From positions 248,001 to 312,000 of the forward strand of contig NZ_VUME01000001.1 of the NCBI RefSeq assembly GCF_009696325.1: a stretch of 64,000 nucleotides of DNA, read 5' to 3'. Below, in pieces: positions 45,893 to 54,683 of this stretch (positions within the stretch are counted from its first letter, which is position 1; the number at the start of each line of letters is the position of its first letter). Position numbers and translations under genes: made by a program. Source of the DNA: Collinsella sp. WCA1-178-WT-3 (M1). Its GTDB lineage: Bacteria; Actinomycetota; Coriobacteriia; Coriobacteriales; Coriobacteriaceae. The notes beneath the pieces were generated by a model. It was given only the letters and a program-made list of their open reading frames with translations. It was not told where the DNA came from and searched no databases.

Positions 45893-45927
45893 AGAACCCG
45901 GCACTTATATGGGTGCCGGGTTCTTTT
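45893..45927 (+). terminator. Terminator of tuf
   Basis: AGAACCCGGCAC and GTGCCGGGTTCT form a 12-bp stem around TTATATGG, followed by TTTT. Confidence 0.92.
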
Positions 45928-46068
45928 CTACGTGGGTCTTTTTGCCTGATGATTACGCTTAGCTCGCTCTTAAGTTGAGCGTGAGGAATCGATTAGATCT
46001 CGTTGGCTCCATTGATGTGTTCCAAATATGAATGGATCTACCGAGAACCAATTGATGCGAGGTTTTCA

Positions 46069-46098
46069 TTGACAGCACTTACGTAGAGCTGATAAAGT
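46069..46098 (+). promoter_or_regulatory. Promoter of rpmG
   Basis: Consensus TTGACA (46069-46074), 18-bp spacer, extended -10 TGA-TAAAGT (46093-46098). The rpmG start is 46 nt beyond. Confidence 0.75.
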
Positions 46099-46143
46099 AC
46101 CAACTCGTGCCCGTACGGGGCGGATATGAAAGGTTCAGGATAC

Positions 46144-46293
46144 ATGCGTACTCTAGTTACTCTTGCGTGCACTGAGTGCAAGCGCCGCAACTATACGACC
46201 ACTAAGAACAAGGCGAACATGCCTGATCGTATGGAGATCAAGAAGTATTGCCCCTGGTGCCGTCACCACACGCTGCACAAAGAGACTCGCTAG
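46144..46293 (+). CDS. rpmG: 50S ribosomal protein L33
   Basis: 49 residues, a complete L33. It opens [19 protein letters not shown] and has the zinc-ribbon pattern CxxC (9,12) and CxxC (36,39), so it is the zinc-binding C+ form. It ends [14 protein letters not shown] lies upstream. It sits between tuf and tRNA-Trp, as in many Gram-positive rpmG-secE-nusG clusters. Confidence 0.96.
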   Translation: MRTLVTLACTECKRRNYTTTKNKANMPDRMEIKKYCPWCRHHTLHKETR

Positions 46294-46306
46294 TCTCTAG
46301 TCACAT

Positions 46307-46382
46307 ACGCCAGTAGTTCAATTGGTAGAGCATCGGTCTCCAAAACCGAGTGTTGAGGGTTCGAGTCCTTCCTGGCGTGCCA
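46307..46382 (+). tRNA. tRNA-Trp (anticodon CCA)
   Basis: 76 nt with encoded CCA. Acceptor ACGCCAG/CTGGCGT, anticodon loop TCTCCAAA, T-loop GGTTCGAGTCC. It starts 13 nt after rpmG and is probably processed from the same transcript. Confidence 0.96.
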
Positions 46383-46391
46383 GTCATTATT

Positions 46392-46423
46392 CCGTAAGCT
46401 CCCATTTGGGGGCTTACGGTTTA
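46392..46423 (+). terminator. Hairpin between tRNA-Trp and secE
   Basis: CCGTAAGC and GCTTACGG pair, extended by CCC/GGG around ATTT, followed by TTTA. Confidence 0.7.
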
Positions 46424-46458
46424 CTCATGTATAAGCGCATTGCGCGGAGGTAACCCAA

Positions 46459-46797
46459 ATGGCCAACAAGAAGAACAAGAAGAAGGCACAGCAGCAGGCG
46501 CCTGCCAACAAAGCTGCCGCCAACTCCAAGGTTGAGGCCAAGAAGGCCGTTGCCAAGAAGAGCGAGAAGGCTGCGAAGTCCAAGAAGAACGAGAAGCCCG
46601 GTTTCTTCGCCCGCACCAAGAAGTATTTTGCTTCGGTGAAGTCCGAGATGAAGCGTGTCACGTGGCCCGATAAGAAGGAGCTCGTGAACTACTCGGTCGT
46701 CGTTTGCGCTTCTCTGATCGTCGTCGGCGTCGTCATCGCTCTGCTCGATGCTGGCTTTGGCGAGGCTCTTGCTCTGTTCTCTGGATTGAGGGGCTAA
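46459..46797 (+). CDS. secE: Preprotein translocase subunit SecE
   Basis: 112 residues. A ~45-residue Lys/Ala-rich N-tail precedes the conserved core FFARTKKYFASVKSEMKRVTWPDKKELVNY and one C-terminal membrane helix (VVVCASLIVVGVVIALLDAG) (given in parts). SecE clamps SecY in the membrane. nusG follows after 3 nt, the standard secE-nusG pair. Confidence 0.95.
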   Translation: MANKKNKKKAQQQAPANKAAANSKVEAKKAVAKKSEKAAKSKKNEKPGFFARTKKYFASVKSEMKRVTWPDKKELVNYSVVVCASLIVVGVVIALLDAGFGEALALFSGLRG

Positions 46798-46800
46798 ACC

Positions 46801-47337
46801 ATGTCTAAGCGTTGGTACGTCGTCCACACTTACTCTGGATACGAGAACCGCGTTAAGTCCGATCTCGAGCATCGCATCGAGACCATGGGCATGCAGGATC
46901 GTATCTTTGATATTGAGATTCCTATGGAGCGCGTCACCGAGATCAAAGAGGGTGGCAAGCGCGAGACCAAGGATTCTAAGATCTTCCCGGGTTATGTCCT
47001 GGTTCGCATGGAGATGGATGACGATGCATGGACGTGTGTTCGCAACACGCCTGGCGTCACCGGTTTCCTGGGCGGCAACGGCAAGCCCGCTCCGCTTTCC
47101 CGCGACGAGTACAATAAGATGACTCGTCGTCCCGGTAAGGGCGATTCGACCAAGCGTACGTCGGTTGATATTGAGGTTGGTACGTCCGTCCGCGTCACCG
47201 ATGGCCCGCTTACCGACTTTGATGGCAAGGTCTCCGAGGTTAACGCCGAGGCAGGCAAGCTCAAGGTCACGCTGATGATCTTTGGCCGCGAGACGCCGGT
47301 CGAGCTTGACTTTAACCAGGTCGCTGTCATCGCTTAA
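46801..47337 (+). CDS. nusG: Transcription termination/antitermination factor NusG
   Basis: 178 residues. The NGN domain begins [20 protein letters not shown] and has [16 protein letters not shown]; the C-terminal KOW motif is [20 protein letters not shown]. It binds RNA polymerase and couples it to Rho or ribosomes. It is translated in tandem with secE. Confidence 0.96.
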   Translation: MSKRWYVVHTYSGYENRVKSDLEHRIETMGMQDRIFDIEIPMERVTEIKEGGKRETKDSKIFPGYVLVRMEMDDDAWTCVRNTPGVTGFLGGNGKPAPLSRDEYNKMTRRPGKGDSTKRTSVDIEVGTSVRVTDGPLTDFDGKVSEVNAEAGKLKVTLMIFGRETPVELDFNQVAVIA

Positions 47338-47457
47338 GTTTTCGTCCGTTCGCGCGAGCGTGCTTCTTCTGTGACTGCTCATCTCAGGAGTGCTTCTAAC
47401 ACGTGCGTGCTTACGATATAGCAAGTACTTCACACTCGTGATTCGAAAGGAATGACC

Positions 47458-47886
47458 ATGGCTGAGAAGAAGGTTGCCAACGTCATTAAGCTCCAGATTC
47501 CTGCTGGTGCCGCTAACCCCGCTCCTCCCGTCGGCCCCGCCCTGGGCGCTGCTGGCGTGAACATCATGCAGTTCTGCCAGGCCTTTAACGCCGAGACGCA
47601 GGACAAGAAGGGCGACATTATCCCCGTTGAGATTTCTGTCTACGAGGATAAGTCCTTCTCCTTCATCACCAAGACTCCGCCGGCGGCTCACCTCATCAAG
47701 AAGGAGCTGAACCTCAAGTCTGGTTCCGCTAAGCCCCAGGCCGACAAGGTTGGCCAGCTCTCTCAGGAGCAGCTCACCAAGATCGCCGAGATCAAGATGC
47801 CGGACCTCAATGCCAACGACATTGACGCCGCCAAGAAGATCATCGCCGGTACCGCCCGTTCCATGGGCGTCACCATCGCTGAGTAG
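47458..47886 (+). CDS. rplK: 50S ribosomal protein L11
   Basis: 142 residues. Visible: [20 protein letters not shown] (N-domain Pro-rich motif) and the rRNA-binding C-domain with [12 protein letters not shown]. The ATG at 47458 has AAAGGA at the right spacing; the in-frame ATG at 47452 is too close to it. L11 forms the GTPase-associated stalk base. Confidence 0.96.
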   Translation: MAEKKVANVIKLQIPAGAANPAPPVGPALGAAGVNIMQFCQAFNAETQDKKGDIIPVEISVYEDKSFSFITKTPPAAHLIKKELNLKSGSAKPQADKVGQLSQEQLTKIAEIKMPDLNANDIDAAKKIIAGTARSMGVTIAE

Positions 47887-47903
47887 CGTTTTTCTAGGTA
47901 ACG

Positions 47904-47930
47904 ACGGGTGCTCCGACCGGGGCGCCCGTT
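47904..47930 (+). terminator. Hairpin between rplK and rplA
   Basis: ACGGGTGCTCC and GGGGCGCCCGT pair around GACC. There is no long T-run; it may tune rplA levels or bind L1 as an autoregulatory target. Confidence 0.45.
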
Positions 47931-48002
47931 AAATGTGTGCAATAGGGCACACGATACGATGTGGGAGGGCTCACGCCCGTTTAACCACAGGAGGTAATGC
48001 AC

Positions 48003-48710
48003 ATGGCTAAGCATGGTAAGAGCTATAACGCCGCTGCCGAGAAGGTCGACCGCGCCACGCTCTACACCCCCCTTCAGGCTGCCAAGCTCATCAAGGAGCT
48101 CGACACCGCCAAGTTCGACGAGACCGTCGAGGCCCACTTCCGTCTGGGCATCGATACTCGTAAGGCTGACCAGAACATCCGTGGTTCCATCTCCCTGCCC
48201 CACGGCACCGGCAAGACCGTTCGTGTTGCCGTCTTCGCCGAGGGCGAGAAGGCCCGCGAGGCCGAGGCTGCCGGCGCCGACATCATCGGTTCCGACGAGC
48301 TCGTCGCCCAGATCCAGAAGGGCGAGATCAACTTCGACGCCGCTATCGCTACGCCGAACATGATGGCCAAGGTTGGCCGCATCGGTAAGATCCTTGGTCC
48401 CCGTGGCCTCATGCCGAACCCCAAGCTCGGCACCGTGACCATGGACGTCGCCAAGATGGTCTCCGAGCTCAAGGCCGGCCGCGTTGAGTATCGCGCCGAC
48501 CGTTATGGCATCTGCCACGTGCCCCTGGGCAAGAAGTCCTTCTCTGAGCAGCAGCTCGTTGAGAACTACGCTGCCCTGTACACCGAGATCCTGCGCGTCA
48601 AGCCCTCTTCTGCTAAGGGCAAGTACGTCAAGTCCATCTCTGTGTCTTCCACCATGGGCCCTGGCGTCAAGGTCGATCCCGCTGTCCAGCGTGACTTCCT
48701 GGCTGAGTAA
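48003..48710 (+). CDS. rplA: 50S ribosomal protein L1
   Basis: 235 residues. Visible: [40 protein letters not shown] (family signature) and [10 protein letters not shown] at the end. AGGAGG precedes ATG 48003 by 8 nt; the ATG at 47997 lies too near it. Unlike many genomes, rplJ-rplL do not follow here; a terminator and the leucine genes come next. Confidence 0.96.
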   Translation: MAKHGKSYNAAAEKVDRATLYTPLQAAKLIKELDTAKFDETVEAHFRLGIDTRKADQNIRGSISLPHGTGKTVRVAVFAEGEKAREAEAAGADIIGSDELVAQIQKGEINFDAAIATPNMMAKVGRIGKILGPRGLMPNPKLGTVTMDVAKMVSELKAGRVEYRADRYGICHVPLGKKSFSEQQLVENYAALYTEILRVKPSSAKGKYVKSISVSSTMGPGVKVDPAVQRDFLAE

Positions 48711-48746
48711 CTTCTAGTTACTGCCTGAGCAAAGCAAGCATTGCTA

Positions 48747-48785
48747 AAGGAACCTGGTTCTGTCTCGTGCAGGACCGGGTTCCTT
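48747..48785 (+). terminator. Terminator of rplA
   Basis: AAGGAACCTGGTTCT and AGGACCGGGTTCCTT pair with G-T wobble around GTCTCGTGC. Confidence 0.7.
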
Positions 48786-48796
48786 GCTGTTTCGGG

Positions 48797-48841
48797 CCAA
48801 AACCAACACGAAGGAGATAGGCGCCTTTGTGGTGGTTTTGG
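48797..48841. repeat. Short palindrome, AACCACCACAAAGG type
   Basis: 18-nt arms 48797-48814 and 48824-48841 pair with two mismatches around a 9-nt loop; the right arm reads CCTTTGTGGTGGTTTTGG. Related hairpins occur at 53938 and 59658. Confidence 0.7.
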
Positions 48842-48854
48842 TTCAAAATCCCCG

Positions 48855-48882
48855 TTGCGCGTCGTTTTGCCTGTGTTACACT
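48855..48882 (+). promoter_or_regulatory. Promoter of the leucine operon
   Basis: TTGCGC (48855-48860), 16-bp spacer, extended -10 TGT-TACACT (48877-48882). It places the start near 48889, about 37 nt before the leader peptide. Confidence 0.6.
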
Positions 48883-48925
48883 TTAACCTAGTGTAGTGAA
48901 TACCCGAGGCTGAAAGGAGCCAGAC

Positions 48926-48985
48926 ATGTTCTATAACAAACAGCAGCTCCTAGGCCTAGCGCTACTAGATTGGATAGCGCGCTAG
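48926..48985 (+). CDS. leuL: Leucine operon leader peptide
   Basis: A 19-residue frame, MFYNKQQLLGLALLDWIAR, with AAAGGAG 7 nt before its ATG. Five of the 19 residues are Leu (26%) in the stretch LLGLALL, read by CTC and four CTA codons; CTA is rare in the flanking genes, which use CTG and CTC. It lies between the promoter and leuA, and its 3' end overlaps one arm of the antiterminator. This fits ribosome-stalling attenuation of leuA. There is no other reason for such a frame. Confidence 0.85.
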   Translation: MFYNKQQLLGLALLDWIAR

Positions 48986-49080
48986 GGTTGTAATTTCGCT
49001 ATAACGATTAGTTGTACCCGGGTGCGCTATCTTCCGCCGCTTTTGGGCGTGATGAGCGACACGGGTATTATTCTATCTTG
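48973..49080 (+). promoter_or_regulatory. Leucine attenuator: antiterminator and terminator stems
   Basis: GATAGCGC (48973-48980, the last codons of the leader peptide) pairs perfectly with GCGCTATC (49024-49031). The same GCGCT region can instead pair CGCT/AGCG (49025-49028 / 49055-49058) within a stem closed by TACCCG/CGGGTA (49015-49020 / 49062-49067), followed by TTATTCTATCTT. A ribosome stalled at the Leu codons leaves GATAGCGC free, forming the antiterminator; one that reaches the stop codon covers it, allowing the terminator. Confidence 0.65.
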
Positions 49081-49136
49081 AGGCACTCCATCTCTCCTGA
49101 AAGCCAACTGTATCTTTAGCCGGTCAGGAGGAAATC

Positions 49137-50672
49137 ATGAGCCGCAAAATCGCAATCTTCGACACAACGCTTCGTGACGGGGAGCAGTCTCCCGGTGCCA
49201 GCATGAATACTGAGGAAAAGCTCGTCATTGCGCGCCAGCTGGTACGTATGAATGTCGACGTGATCGAGGCGGGATTTCCTATTTCGAGCCCCGGCGACTT
49301 CCGCAGCGTGCAGGAGATCGGCAAGATTGCGGGGGATCGCTGTACGGTATGTGGCCTCACCCGTGCGGTCGATAAGGATATCGAAGTGGCCGCAGAAGCC
49401 CTCAAGACGGCTCAGAGGCCCCGCATCCATACCGGTCTGGGTGTGAGCCCCAGCCATCTGCGTGACAAGCTCCATATGACCGAGGATGAGGCTATCGAGC
49501 GCGCTATTCACGCCGTAAAGCACGCTCGTAAGTTTGTCGACGATGTCGAGTTTTATGCCGAGGATGCGGGCCGCTCCGATCAGGAGTTCCTGGTCCGCAT
49601 TATCGAGGCAGCGATCAAGGCCGGCGCTACGGTCGTGAATATTCCGGACACCACGGGCTATAACATGCCTTGGGAGTTTGGTGCGCGTATTCGCGATCTG
49701 CGCGAGCGCGTGGCTGGAATCGAGGACGTTACGATTTCGGTCCACACGCATAACGATCTGGGCATGGCCACAGCCCTTGCACTCGAGGCGGTCCGCAATG
49801 GCGCGACGCAGATCGAGTGCACCGTCAACGGCTTGGGCGAGCGAGCGGGCAACACGGCGCTCGAGGAGGTCGTCATGGCCATGAGGATGCACGAGCAGGA
49901 TCTGGATGCACATACCGATATCGTGACGACCGAGCTTACGCGCGCATCCAAGCTCGTCAGTTCAATTACTGGTATCAACGTGCAGCCCAACAAGTCCATT
50001 GTGGGCGCTAATGCGTTTGCCCACAGCTCGGGTATTCACCAGGATGGCGTGCTCAAGGCGCGTGACACCTACGAGATTATCGATCCCAAGGACGTGGGTG
50101 CAGCGGGATCCGAGATTATCCTTTCGGCACGTTCGGGCCATGCGGCACTGCGCCATCGTCTCGCCGAGCTGGGTTATACGTTTGGCGATGAGGAATTCGA
50201 GTCGATCTACCAGCGCTTCTTGGAGATTGCAGATCAAAAGAAGGAAGTATTTGACGAGGACCTGGAGTCGATGATTCAGGAGCGCCAGCGCGAGGTCAAG
50301 GCGATCTACACCCTCGACGCGCTCCAGGTTTCCTGCGGCGACCCGCTTATTCCTACGGCCACGGCAACCATCACGGACGAGGACGGCGCGACACGGGTGG
50401 TTTGCTCGACGGGTACTGGTCCGGTTGATGCGGCCTACAAGGCGGTCGACAAGGCCATCTCTGCCCATGGCGAGCTGACGGAGTTCAACGTTAAAGCCAT
50501 CACGCGTGGCATCGACGCCATCGGTGAGGTGACGGTGCGCATCACCGCCGAGGACGGCAAGATCTACACCGGCCGCGGCGCGGATACCGACATTATCGTG
50601 AGCTCGGCCAAGGCTTACATCAACGCTATTAACCGCATGATTCAGACCAACCGTTCCAAGGCGGGCAAGTAA
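49137..50672 (+). CDS. leuA: 2-isopropylmalate synthase
   Basis: 511 residues. It condenses 2-ketoisovalerate with acetyl-CoA, the first leucine-specific step. Visible: [49 protein letters not shown] and [18 protein letters not shown] (family signature), plus a C-terminal regulatory domain ([17 protein letters not shown]) that binds leucine for feedback inhibition. CAGGAGG precedes the ATG. It heads leuACDB. Confidence 0.96.
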   Translation: MSRKIAIFDTTLRDGEQSPGASMNTEEKLVIARQLVRMNVDVIEAGFPISSPGDFRSVQEIGKIAGDRCTVCGLTRAVDKDIEVAAEALKTAQRPRIHTGLGVSPSHLRDKLHMTEDEAIERAIHAVKHARKFVDDVEFYAEDAGRSDQEFLVRIIEAAIKAGATVVNIPDTTGYNMPWEFGARIRDLRERVAGIEDVTISVHTHNDLGMATALALEAVRNGATQIECTVNGLGERAGNTALEEVVMAMRMHEQDLDAHTDIVTTELTRASKLVSSITGINVQPNKSIVGANAFAHSSGIHQDGVLKARDTYEIIDPKDVGAAGSEIILSARSGHAALRHRLAELGYTFGDEEFESIYQRFLEIADQKKEVFDEDLESMIQERQREVKAIYTLDALQVSCGDPLIPTATATITDEDGATRVVCSTGTGPVDAAYKAVDKAISAHGELTEFNVKAITRGIDAIGEVTVRITAEDGKIYTGRGADTDIIVSSAKAYINAINRMIQTNRSKAGK

Positions 50673-50713
50673 CGATATTCGGCAGGGCAAAGCCCGCTTG
50701 AGAGGGGAATCAC

Positions 50714-51979
50714 ATGGCACGTCCCATGACCGTAGCAGAGAAAATTTTGGCGGCACACGCAGGCCTGGACGAGGTAAAGCCGGGCCAGCTGGTCGAATGC
50801 GACCTGGACATCGTGCTCGCCAACGACATTACCGCGCCCATTGCAATCGATGTCTTTCGTGAGCTGGGTGCCACCGAGGTGTTCGATCGCGATCGCATTT
50901 GCCTGGTGCCCGATCACTATGCGCCCAACAAGGACATCAAGAGCGCCGAGCAGACCAAAAAGATGCGAGATTTTGCGCACGAGCAGCATGTGACGCACTA
51001 TTACGAGCAAGGTTGCGCGGGCATTGAGCATGCCCTGCTGCCCGAGCGCGGCGTGGTGGTGCCGGGCGATCTGATTATCGGTGCTGACTCGCATACCTGT
51101 ACGTATGGCGCCTTGGGTGCGTTTTCGACCGGTGTGGGCTCAACAGACGCCGGCGTGGGCATTGCCACGGGGCGCGCATGGTTTAAGGTGCCGCCGACGA
51201 TTCGCTTTGAGATTAACGGCGAGCTTGAGGACGGTGCCACCGCCAAGGACATCATCCTGCACATTATCGGCATGATCGGCGTGGACGGTGCCCTGTACCA
51301 GGCCATGGAGTTTGCCGGCAGCACCATCGAGGGCCTGTCGATGGAAGGTCGCATGACAATTTCGAACATGGCGATCGAAGCGGGCGGCAAGGCGGGCATT
51401 ATCGAGGTCGATGATGTTGCCCGCGCCTGGCTCAAGGGGCGCTGCGAACGTGATTACGTTGAGTATCACGCCGATCCAGACGCCGAGTATGCCCAGGTTA
51501 TTGCCATTGACGCGGCCGACATTAAGCCGTGTGTATCGTGGCCGCATCTGCCCAGCAACACCCATCCGGTGAGCGAGAGCCGTCACATCATGATCGACCA
51601 GGCGGTAATCGGCTCGTGCACCAACGGACGTATCGAGGATATGCGTGCTGCGGCCGAAGTCATGCGCGGCCATAAGGTTGCCGACGGGGTGCGTTGCATC
51701 GTGATTCCGGCGACCCAGGCGGTCTTCCGCCAGTGCATGAAGGAGGGATTGACCGACATTTTCCTAGATGCCAACTGTGTGTTCTCCACGCCCACGTGCG
51801 GTCCGTGCCTGGGCGGCTACATGGGCATCTTGGCGGCAGGGGAGCGTTGCGTTTCTACGACCAACCGCAACTTTGTCGGCCGTATGGGCGACCCCACGTC
51901 CGAGGTCTATCTGGCCTCGCCGGCCGTGGCGGCTGCTTCTGCCGTGGCGGGGCACATATGCTTGCCGTCTGACCTGTAG
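50714..51979 (+). CDS. leuC: 3-isopropylmalate dehydratase large subunit
   Basis: 421 residues, aconitase-like. With LeuD it isomerises 2- to 3-isopropylmalate. Visible: ADSHTCTYGALGAFSTGVGS, IGSCTNGRIEDMRAAA (first 4Fe-4S cysteine) and TPTCGPCLGGYMGIL (other two cysteines). It is of the shorter, archaeal/actinobacterial-type HacA-like length. GAGGGG lies upstream. Unusually, 251 nt of structured DNA separate it from leuD. Confidence 0.95.
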   Translation: MARPMTVAEKILAAHAGLDEVKPGQLVECDLDIVLANDITAPIAIDVFRELGATEVFDRDRICLVPDHYAPNKDIKSAEQTKKMRDFAHEQHVTHYYEQGCAGIEHALLPERGVVVPGDLIIGADSHTCTYGALGAFSTGVGSTDAGVGIATGRAWFKVPPTIRFEINGELEDGATAKDIILHIIGMIGVDGALYQAMEFAGSTIEGLSMEGRMTISNMAIEAGGKAGIIEVDDVARAWLKGRCERDYVEYHADPDAEYAQVIAIDAADIKPCVSWPHLPSNTHPVSESRHIMIDQAVIGSCTNGRIEDMRAAAEVMRGHKVADGVRCIVIPATQAVFRQCMKEGLTDIFLDANCVFSTPTCGPCLGGYMGILAAGERCVSTTNRNFVGRMGDPTSEVYLASPAVAAASAVAGHICLPSDL

Positions 51980-51980
51980 G

Positions 51981-52082
51981 GGCTACGGGGTCCTTCGACC
52001 TTTGCTCGCTACTGCGGACAGTCCTGGCACCTTTTTGTTCGCCGAAGGCGAACGCTAACTTTCCATTAGCTTTTTTGTAGCC
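51981..52082 (+). terminator. Multi-stem structure after leuC
   Basis: GGCTAC (51981) and GTAGCC (52077) close a region containing GTTCGCC/GGCGAAC (around 52038-52053) and GCTAA/TTAGC (52054-52070), the latter followed by six Ts. The last stem looks like a weak intrinsic terminator inside the leu operon. Confidence 0.5.
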
Positions 52083-52095
52083 GAAACGCGAACGA

Positions 52096-52201
52096 GGGAT
52101 TTGATATTTGCTTGCGTCGAGTTCCGCACGAGCCGGAGAGCACTTAATGTGCTCTCCGTGCGAGCAGGACTGTCCGAGTAAGTAAGTAAATATCAAATCC
52201 C
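52096..52201. repeat. Long palindrome, family A copy 2 (between leuC and leuD)
   Basis: Outer arms at 52096-52114 and 52183-52201 (GGGATTTGATATTT / AAATATCAAATCCC) and an apical stem GGAGAGCAC/GTGCTCTCC with loop TTAAT. Between them are the same conserved strings as at 3184-3328: CGAGTTCCGCACGAGCCG and CGTGCGAGCAGGACTG. Both stems differ completely in sequence from copy 1 yet pair well. Confidence 0.75.
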
Positions 52202-52230
52202 CCGCATTCCATGTTTGAACGGAGAATGAT

Positions 52231-52743
52231 ATGAACTTTGAAGGTTCAGTTTTTCGATATGGTCGTGACGTTGATACGGATGTCATCATTCCTGCTCGGT
52301 ATTTGAACTCGTCGGATCATGCGCACTTGGCGGCGCATGCTATGGAGGATATTGATCCCGCGTTTGCCTCTGCCGTGAGGCCCGGTGACATCATTGTGGC
52401 TGAGGAGAACTTTGGTTGCGGTTCTTCGCGTGAGCATGCCCCGGTTGCCATTAAGGCTGCAGGGGTGTCGTGTGTTATTGCCAAGAGCTTCGCACGCATC
52501 TTCTATCGCAATGCCATTAACGTGGGCCTGCCCATTATGGAGTGCCCCGAAGCTGTCGATGCGATTTGTGCCGGCGATACCGTGAAGGTCGATACCGATG
52601 CGGGTGTCATCACCAACGAGCGTACTGGCGAGACTTTTACAGCTGAGCCGTTCCCGCCATTTATTGCCGAGATTATCGAGGCCGGCGGTTTGGTTGCGCG
52701 CACGCGTGCCAAGATTGTCGCGGCAAAGGGTCAGGAGGCGTAA
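52231..52743 (+). CDS. leuD: 3-isopropylmalate dehydratase small subunit
   Basis: 170 residues, the swivelling domain partner of LeuC. Visible: [38 protein letters not shown] and [21 protein letters not shown] precedes the ATG. The length matches the short LeuD paired with LeuC of this type. Confidence 0.95.
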   Translation: MNFEGSVFRYGRDVDTDVIIPARYLNSSDHAHLAAHAMEDIDPAFASAVRPGDIIVAEENFGCGSSREHAPVAIKAAGVSCVIAKSFARIFYRNAINVGLPIMECPEAVDAICAGDTVKVDTDAGVITNERTGETFTAEPFPPFIAEIIEAGGLVARTRAKIVAAKGQEA

Positions 52744-52749
52744 GCGATT

Positions 52750-53922
52750 ATGACGGTCAAGCTGGATAATCCGTTTGCAAACGGGCCGAGTAGCGAGAGC
52801 TGGAGCTGCAACGTGAAGAAGACCTATAAGATCTGCTGTCTTCCTGGTGACGGCATTGGGCCCGAGGTTATTGCCGAGGGTAAGAAGGTGCTGGCTGCCG
52901 TGGGCAAGCGCGCCGGCGTAGAGTTTGCCTTTGAGGATCACCTGATTGGTGGCGCGGCGATCGATGCGTGCGGCAATCCGCTGCCCGATGAAACTCTTGT
53001 GGCGGCAAAGGCGTCGGACGCCGTGCTGTTGGCATCCGTCGGTGGCCCAAAGTGGGATTCGACCGATCCGGCGGCCCCGCGCCCCGAGCAAGGCTTGCTG
53101 CGTATCCGCAAAGAACTCGGCCTCTATACCAACCTTCGCCCTGTAAAAATCTACGACGCACTTGCCAGCGCATCGACGCTTCGACCCGAAGTCATCAAGG
53201 GCGTTGACATGGTACTCGTCCGCGAACTTACCGGTGGCATTTACTTTGGCAAGCACGAGCGCTTTTATGACGAGGGCGGTGCGGGCACCGACGGTGTGGC
53301 TGGCCAGCGCGCGGTTGACGTAATGGAGTACCGCGAGTACGAAGTTGAGCGCATCGCCCGCCAGGCGTTCGAGGCAGCTCGCAAGCGCCGCGGCAAGGTG
53401 ACAAGCGTGGATAAGCGCAATGTATTGGAGACGAGCCGCATGTGGCGTGAGGTCGTGCATCGCGTGCATGACGAGGAGTATCCAGATGTAGAGCTTGAGG
53501 ACCTGCTCGTCGACAACGCCGCCATGCAGCTCATTAACCGACCGGCCGACTTTGACGTCGTAGTTACGGAGAACATGTTCGGCGACATTCTCTCCGACGA
53601 GGCGGCGCAGATTACCGGATCGCTCGGCATGCTTGCCTCGGCTTCGCTGGGCGATGGTGTGTCGCTGTTTGAGCCGAGCGCCGGCAGCGCGCCCGACATC
53701 GCGGGGCTCGGTATCGCTAACCCGCTCGCGCAGATCCTGTCGGCGGCAATGCTGCTCACGTACGCGCTCGACATGGGTGAGCAGGCTGCTTGGATCGAAA
53801 ATGCCGTGGCACGTGTGCTTGACGAAGGCTGGCGTACCCGCGACATCGCCGATGCCAGCACCCCTGCCGATAAGATCCTCGGCACGACCCAGATGGGCGA
53901 TAAGGTCATCGCCGCGCTGTAG
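52750..53922 (+). CDS. leuB: 3-isopropylmalate dehydrogenase
   Basis: 390 residues as drawn. It oxidises 3-isopropylmalate with NAD to the precursor of 2-ketoisocaproate. Visible: CCLPGDGIGPEVIAEGKKV, VGGPKWDS, RKELGLYTNLRPVK, RELTGGIYFG, VVTENMFGDILSDEAAQITG and LFEPSAGSAPDIAG. The 21-residue N-extension before VKKTYKI is unusual: the AGGAGG for ATG 52750 is 11 nt away, while GTG 52813 has GGAG at 7 nt and gives a standard 369-residue enzyme. The true start may be 52813. Confidence 0.94.
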   Translation: MTVKLDNPFANGPSSESWSCNVKKTYKICCLPGDGIGPEVIAEGKKVLAAVGKRAGVEFAFEDHLIGGAAIDACGNPLPDETLVAAKASDAVLLASVGGPKWDSTDPAAPRPEQGLLRIRKELGLYTNLRPVKIYDALASASTLRPEVIKGVDMVLVRELTGGIYFGKHERFYDEGGAGTDGVAGQRAVDVMEYREYEVERIARQAFEAARKRRGKVTSVDKRNVLETSRMWREVVHRVHDEEYPDVELEDLLVDNAAMQLINRPADFDVVVTENMFGDILSDEAAQITGSLGMLASASLGDGVSLFEPSAGSAPDIAGLGIANPLAQILSAAMLLTYALDMGEQAAWIENAVARVLDEGWRTRDIADASTPADKILGTTQMGDKVIAAL

Positions 53923-53937
53923 CGTCGAGATGTCCGG

Positions 53938-53974
53938 AACCACCACAAAGGTGCTTGTCCCCTTTGTGGTGGTT
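53938..53974. repeat. Short palindrome, AACCACCACAAAGG type, after leuB
   Basis: AACCACCACAAAGG and CCTTTGTGGTGGTT pair perfectly around TGCTTGTCC. It lies between convergent leuB and the phosphoesterase gene and may terminate both. Confidence 0.75.
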
Positions 53975-54683
53975 ACCAGGGGGTTCTGGCGGTTGAGGAC
54001 TCGATTGCCTCGTGGCGCTTGAGCTCGCGGCGCATGGTTTGCGAATTGAGCCAGGCTGCCTGCCATCCACGGATGGGGTAGCGCGCCTCGTCCAGCTCAA
54101 ACTGCGTATAGCCGCAGGCGTTGATAATCGTCGTCCCGCATGCGTGCTGGCGTTCGCGTTGAAAGTCGCGAACATAGCATTGGTGCACATGCCCGTACAC
54201 CATGTAGTCGGGATTCCATGTCTGGAGCGCTGTGTTAAAGCATTCGAATCCCCGATGCGGCAGATCGTCCAGATCGCCCATGCCGGCGGCGGGCGCATGG
54301 GTGAGCAAGATGTCGCAGCCGCCGACCATCCTCACTTTGCGGGACAGCTTGCGCACGCGCTTGGCCATCTCGCGCTCGGTGTACATGTTAGCGCCATCTC
54401 GATAGCGCATGGAGCCGCCAAGCCCCGCAATGCGGACGCCGCGATACACGTATACGGTGTCTTCGACACAGATGCAGCCGCCCGGTGCATGACGCGCGTA
54501 GCGGTCATCGTGATTGCCACGCACATAGATGAGCGGTCTGTTGATGACCGTAACCAAAAACTCAAGATAGTCCGGGTCCAGATCGCCAGCGGACAAAATT
54601 AGGTCGACACCCTCAAAGCGTTCCTTGCGAAAGCACTCCCATAGGCATCGTTCTTCGGTATCGGCTATGGCAAGGATTTTCAT
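53973..54683 (-). CDS. Calcineurin-like metallophosphoesterase
   Basis: 236 residues. Metal motifs in order: MKILAIADTEE (a variant of DxH, reading D-T-E), LILSAGDLDPDYL (GDxx), VRGNHDDRY (GNHD), LLTHAPAAG (GH-like THAP) and YGHVHQCYV (GHxH). The first motif lacks the usual His. The family includes YfcE-like phosphodiesterases; substrate unknown. Its ATG overlaps the stop of the upstream BMP-domain gene (ATGA), so the two are co-translated. Confidence 0.8.
   Translation of the reverse strand: MKILAIADTEERCLWECFRKERFEGVDLILSAGDLDPDYLEFLVTVINRPLIYVRGNHDDRYARHAPGGCICVEDTVYVYRGVRIAGLGGSMRYRDGANMYTEREMAKRVRKLSRKVRMVGGCDILLTHAPAAGMGDLDDLPHRGFECFNTALQTWNPDYMVYGHVHQCYVRDFQRERQHACGTTIINACGYTQFELDEARYPIRGWQAAWLNSQTMRRELKRHEAIESSTARTPW

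Noticed and set aside
48711-49136. T-box riboswitch before leuA
   Set aside because: No T-box sequence (AGGGTGGNACCGCG) is present; a ribosome-sensing leader peptide explains the region better.
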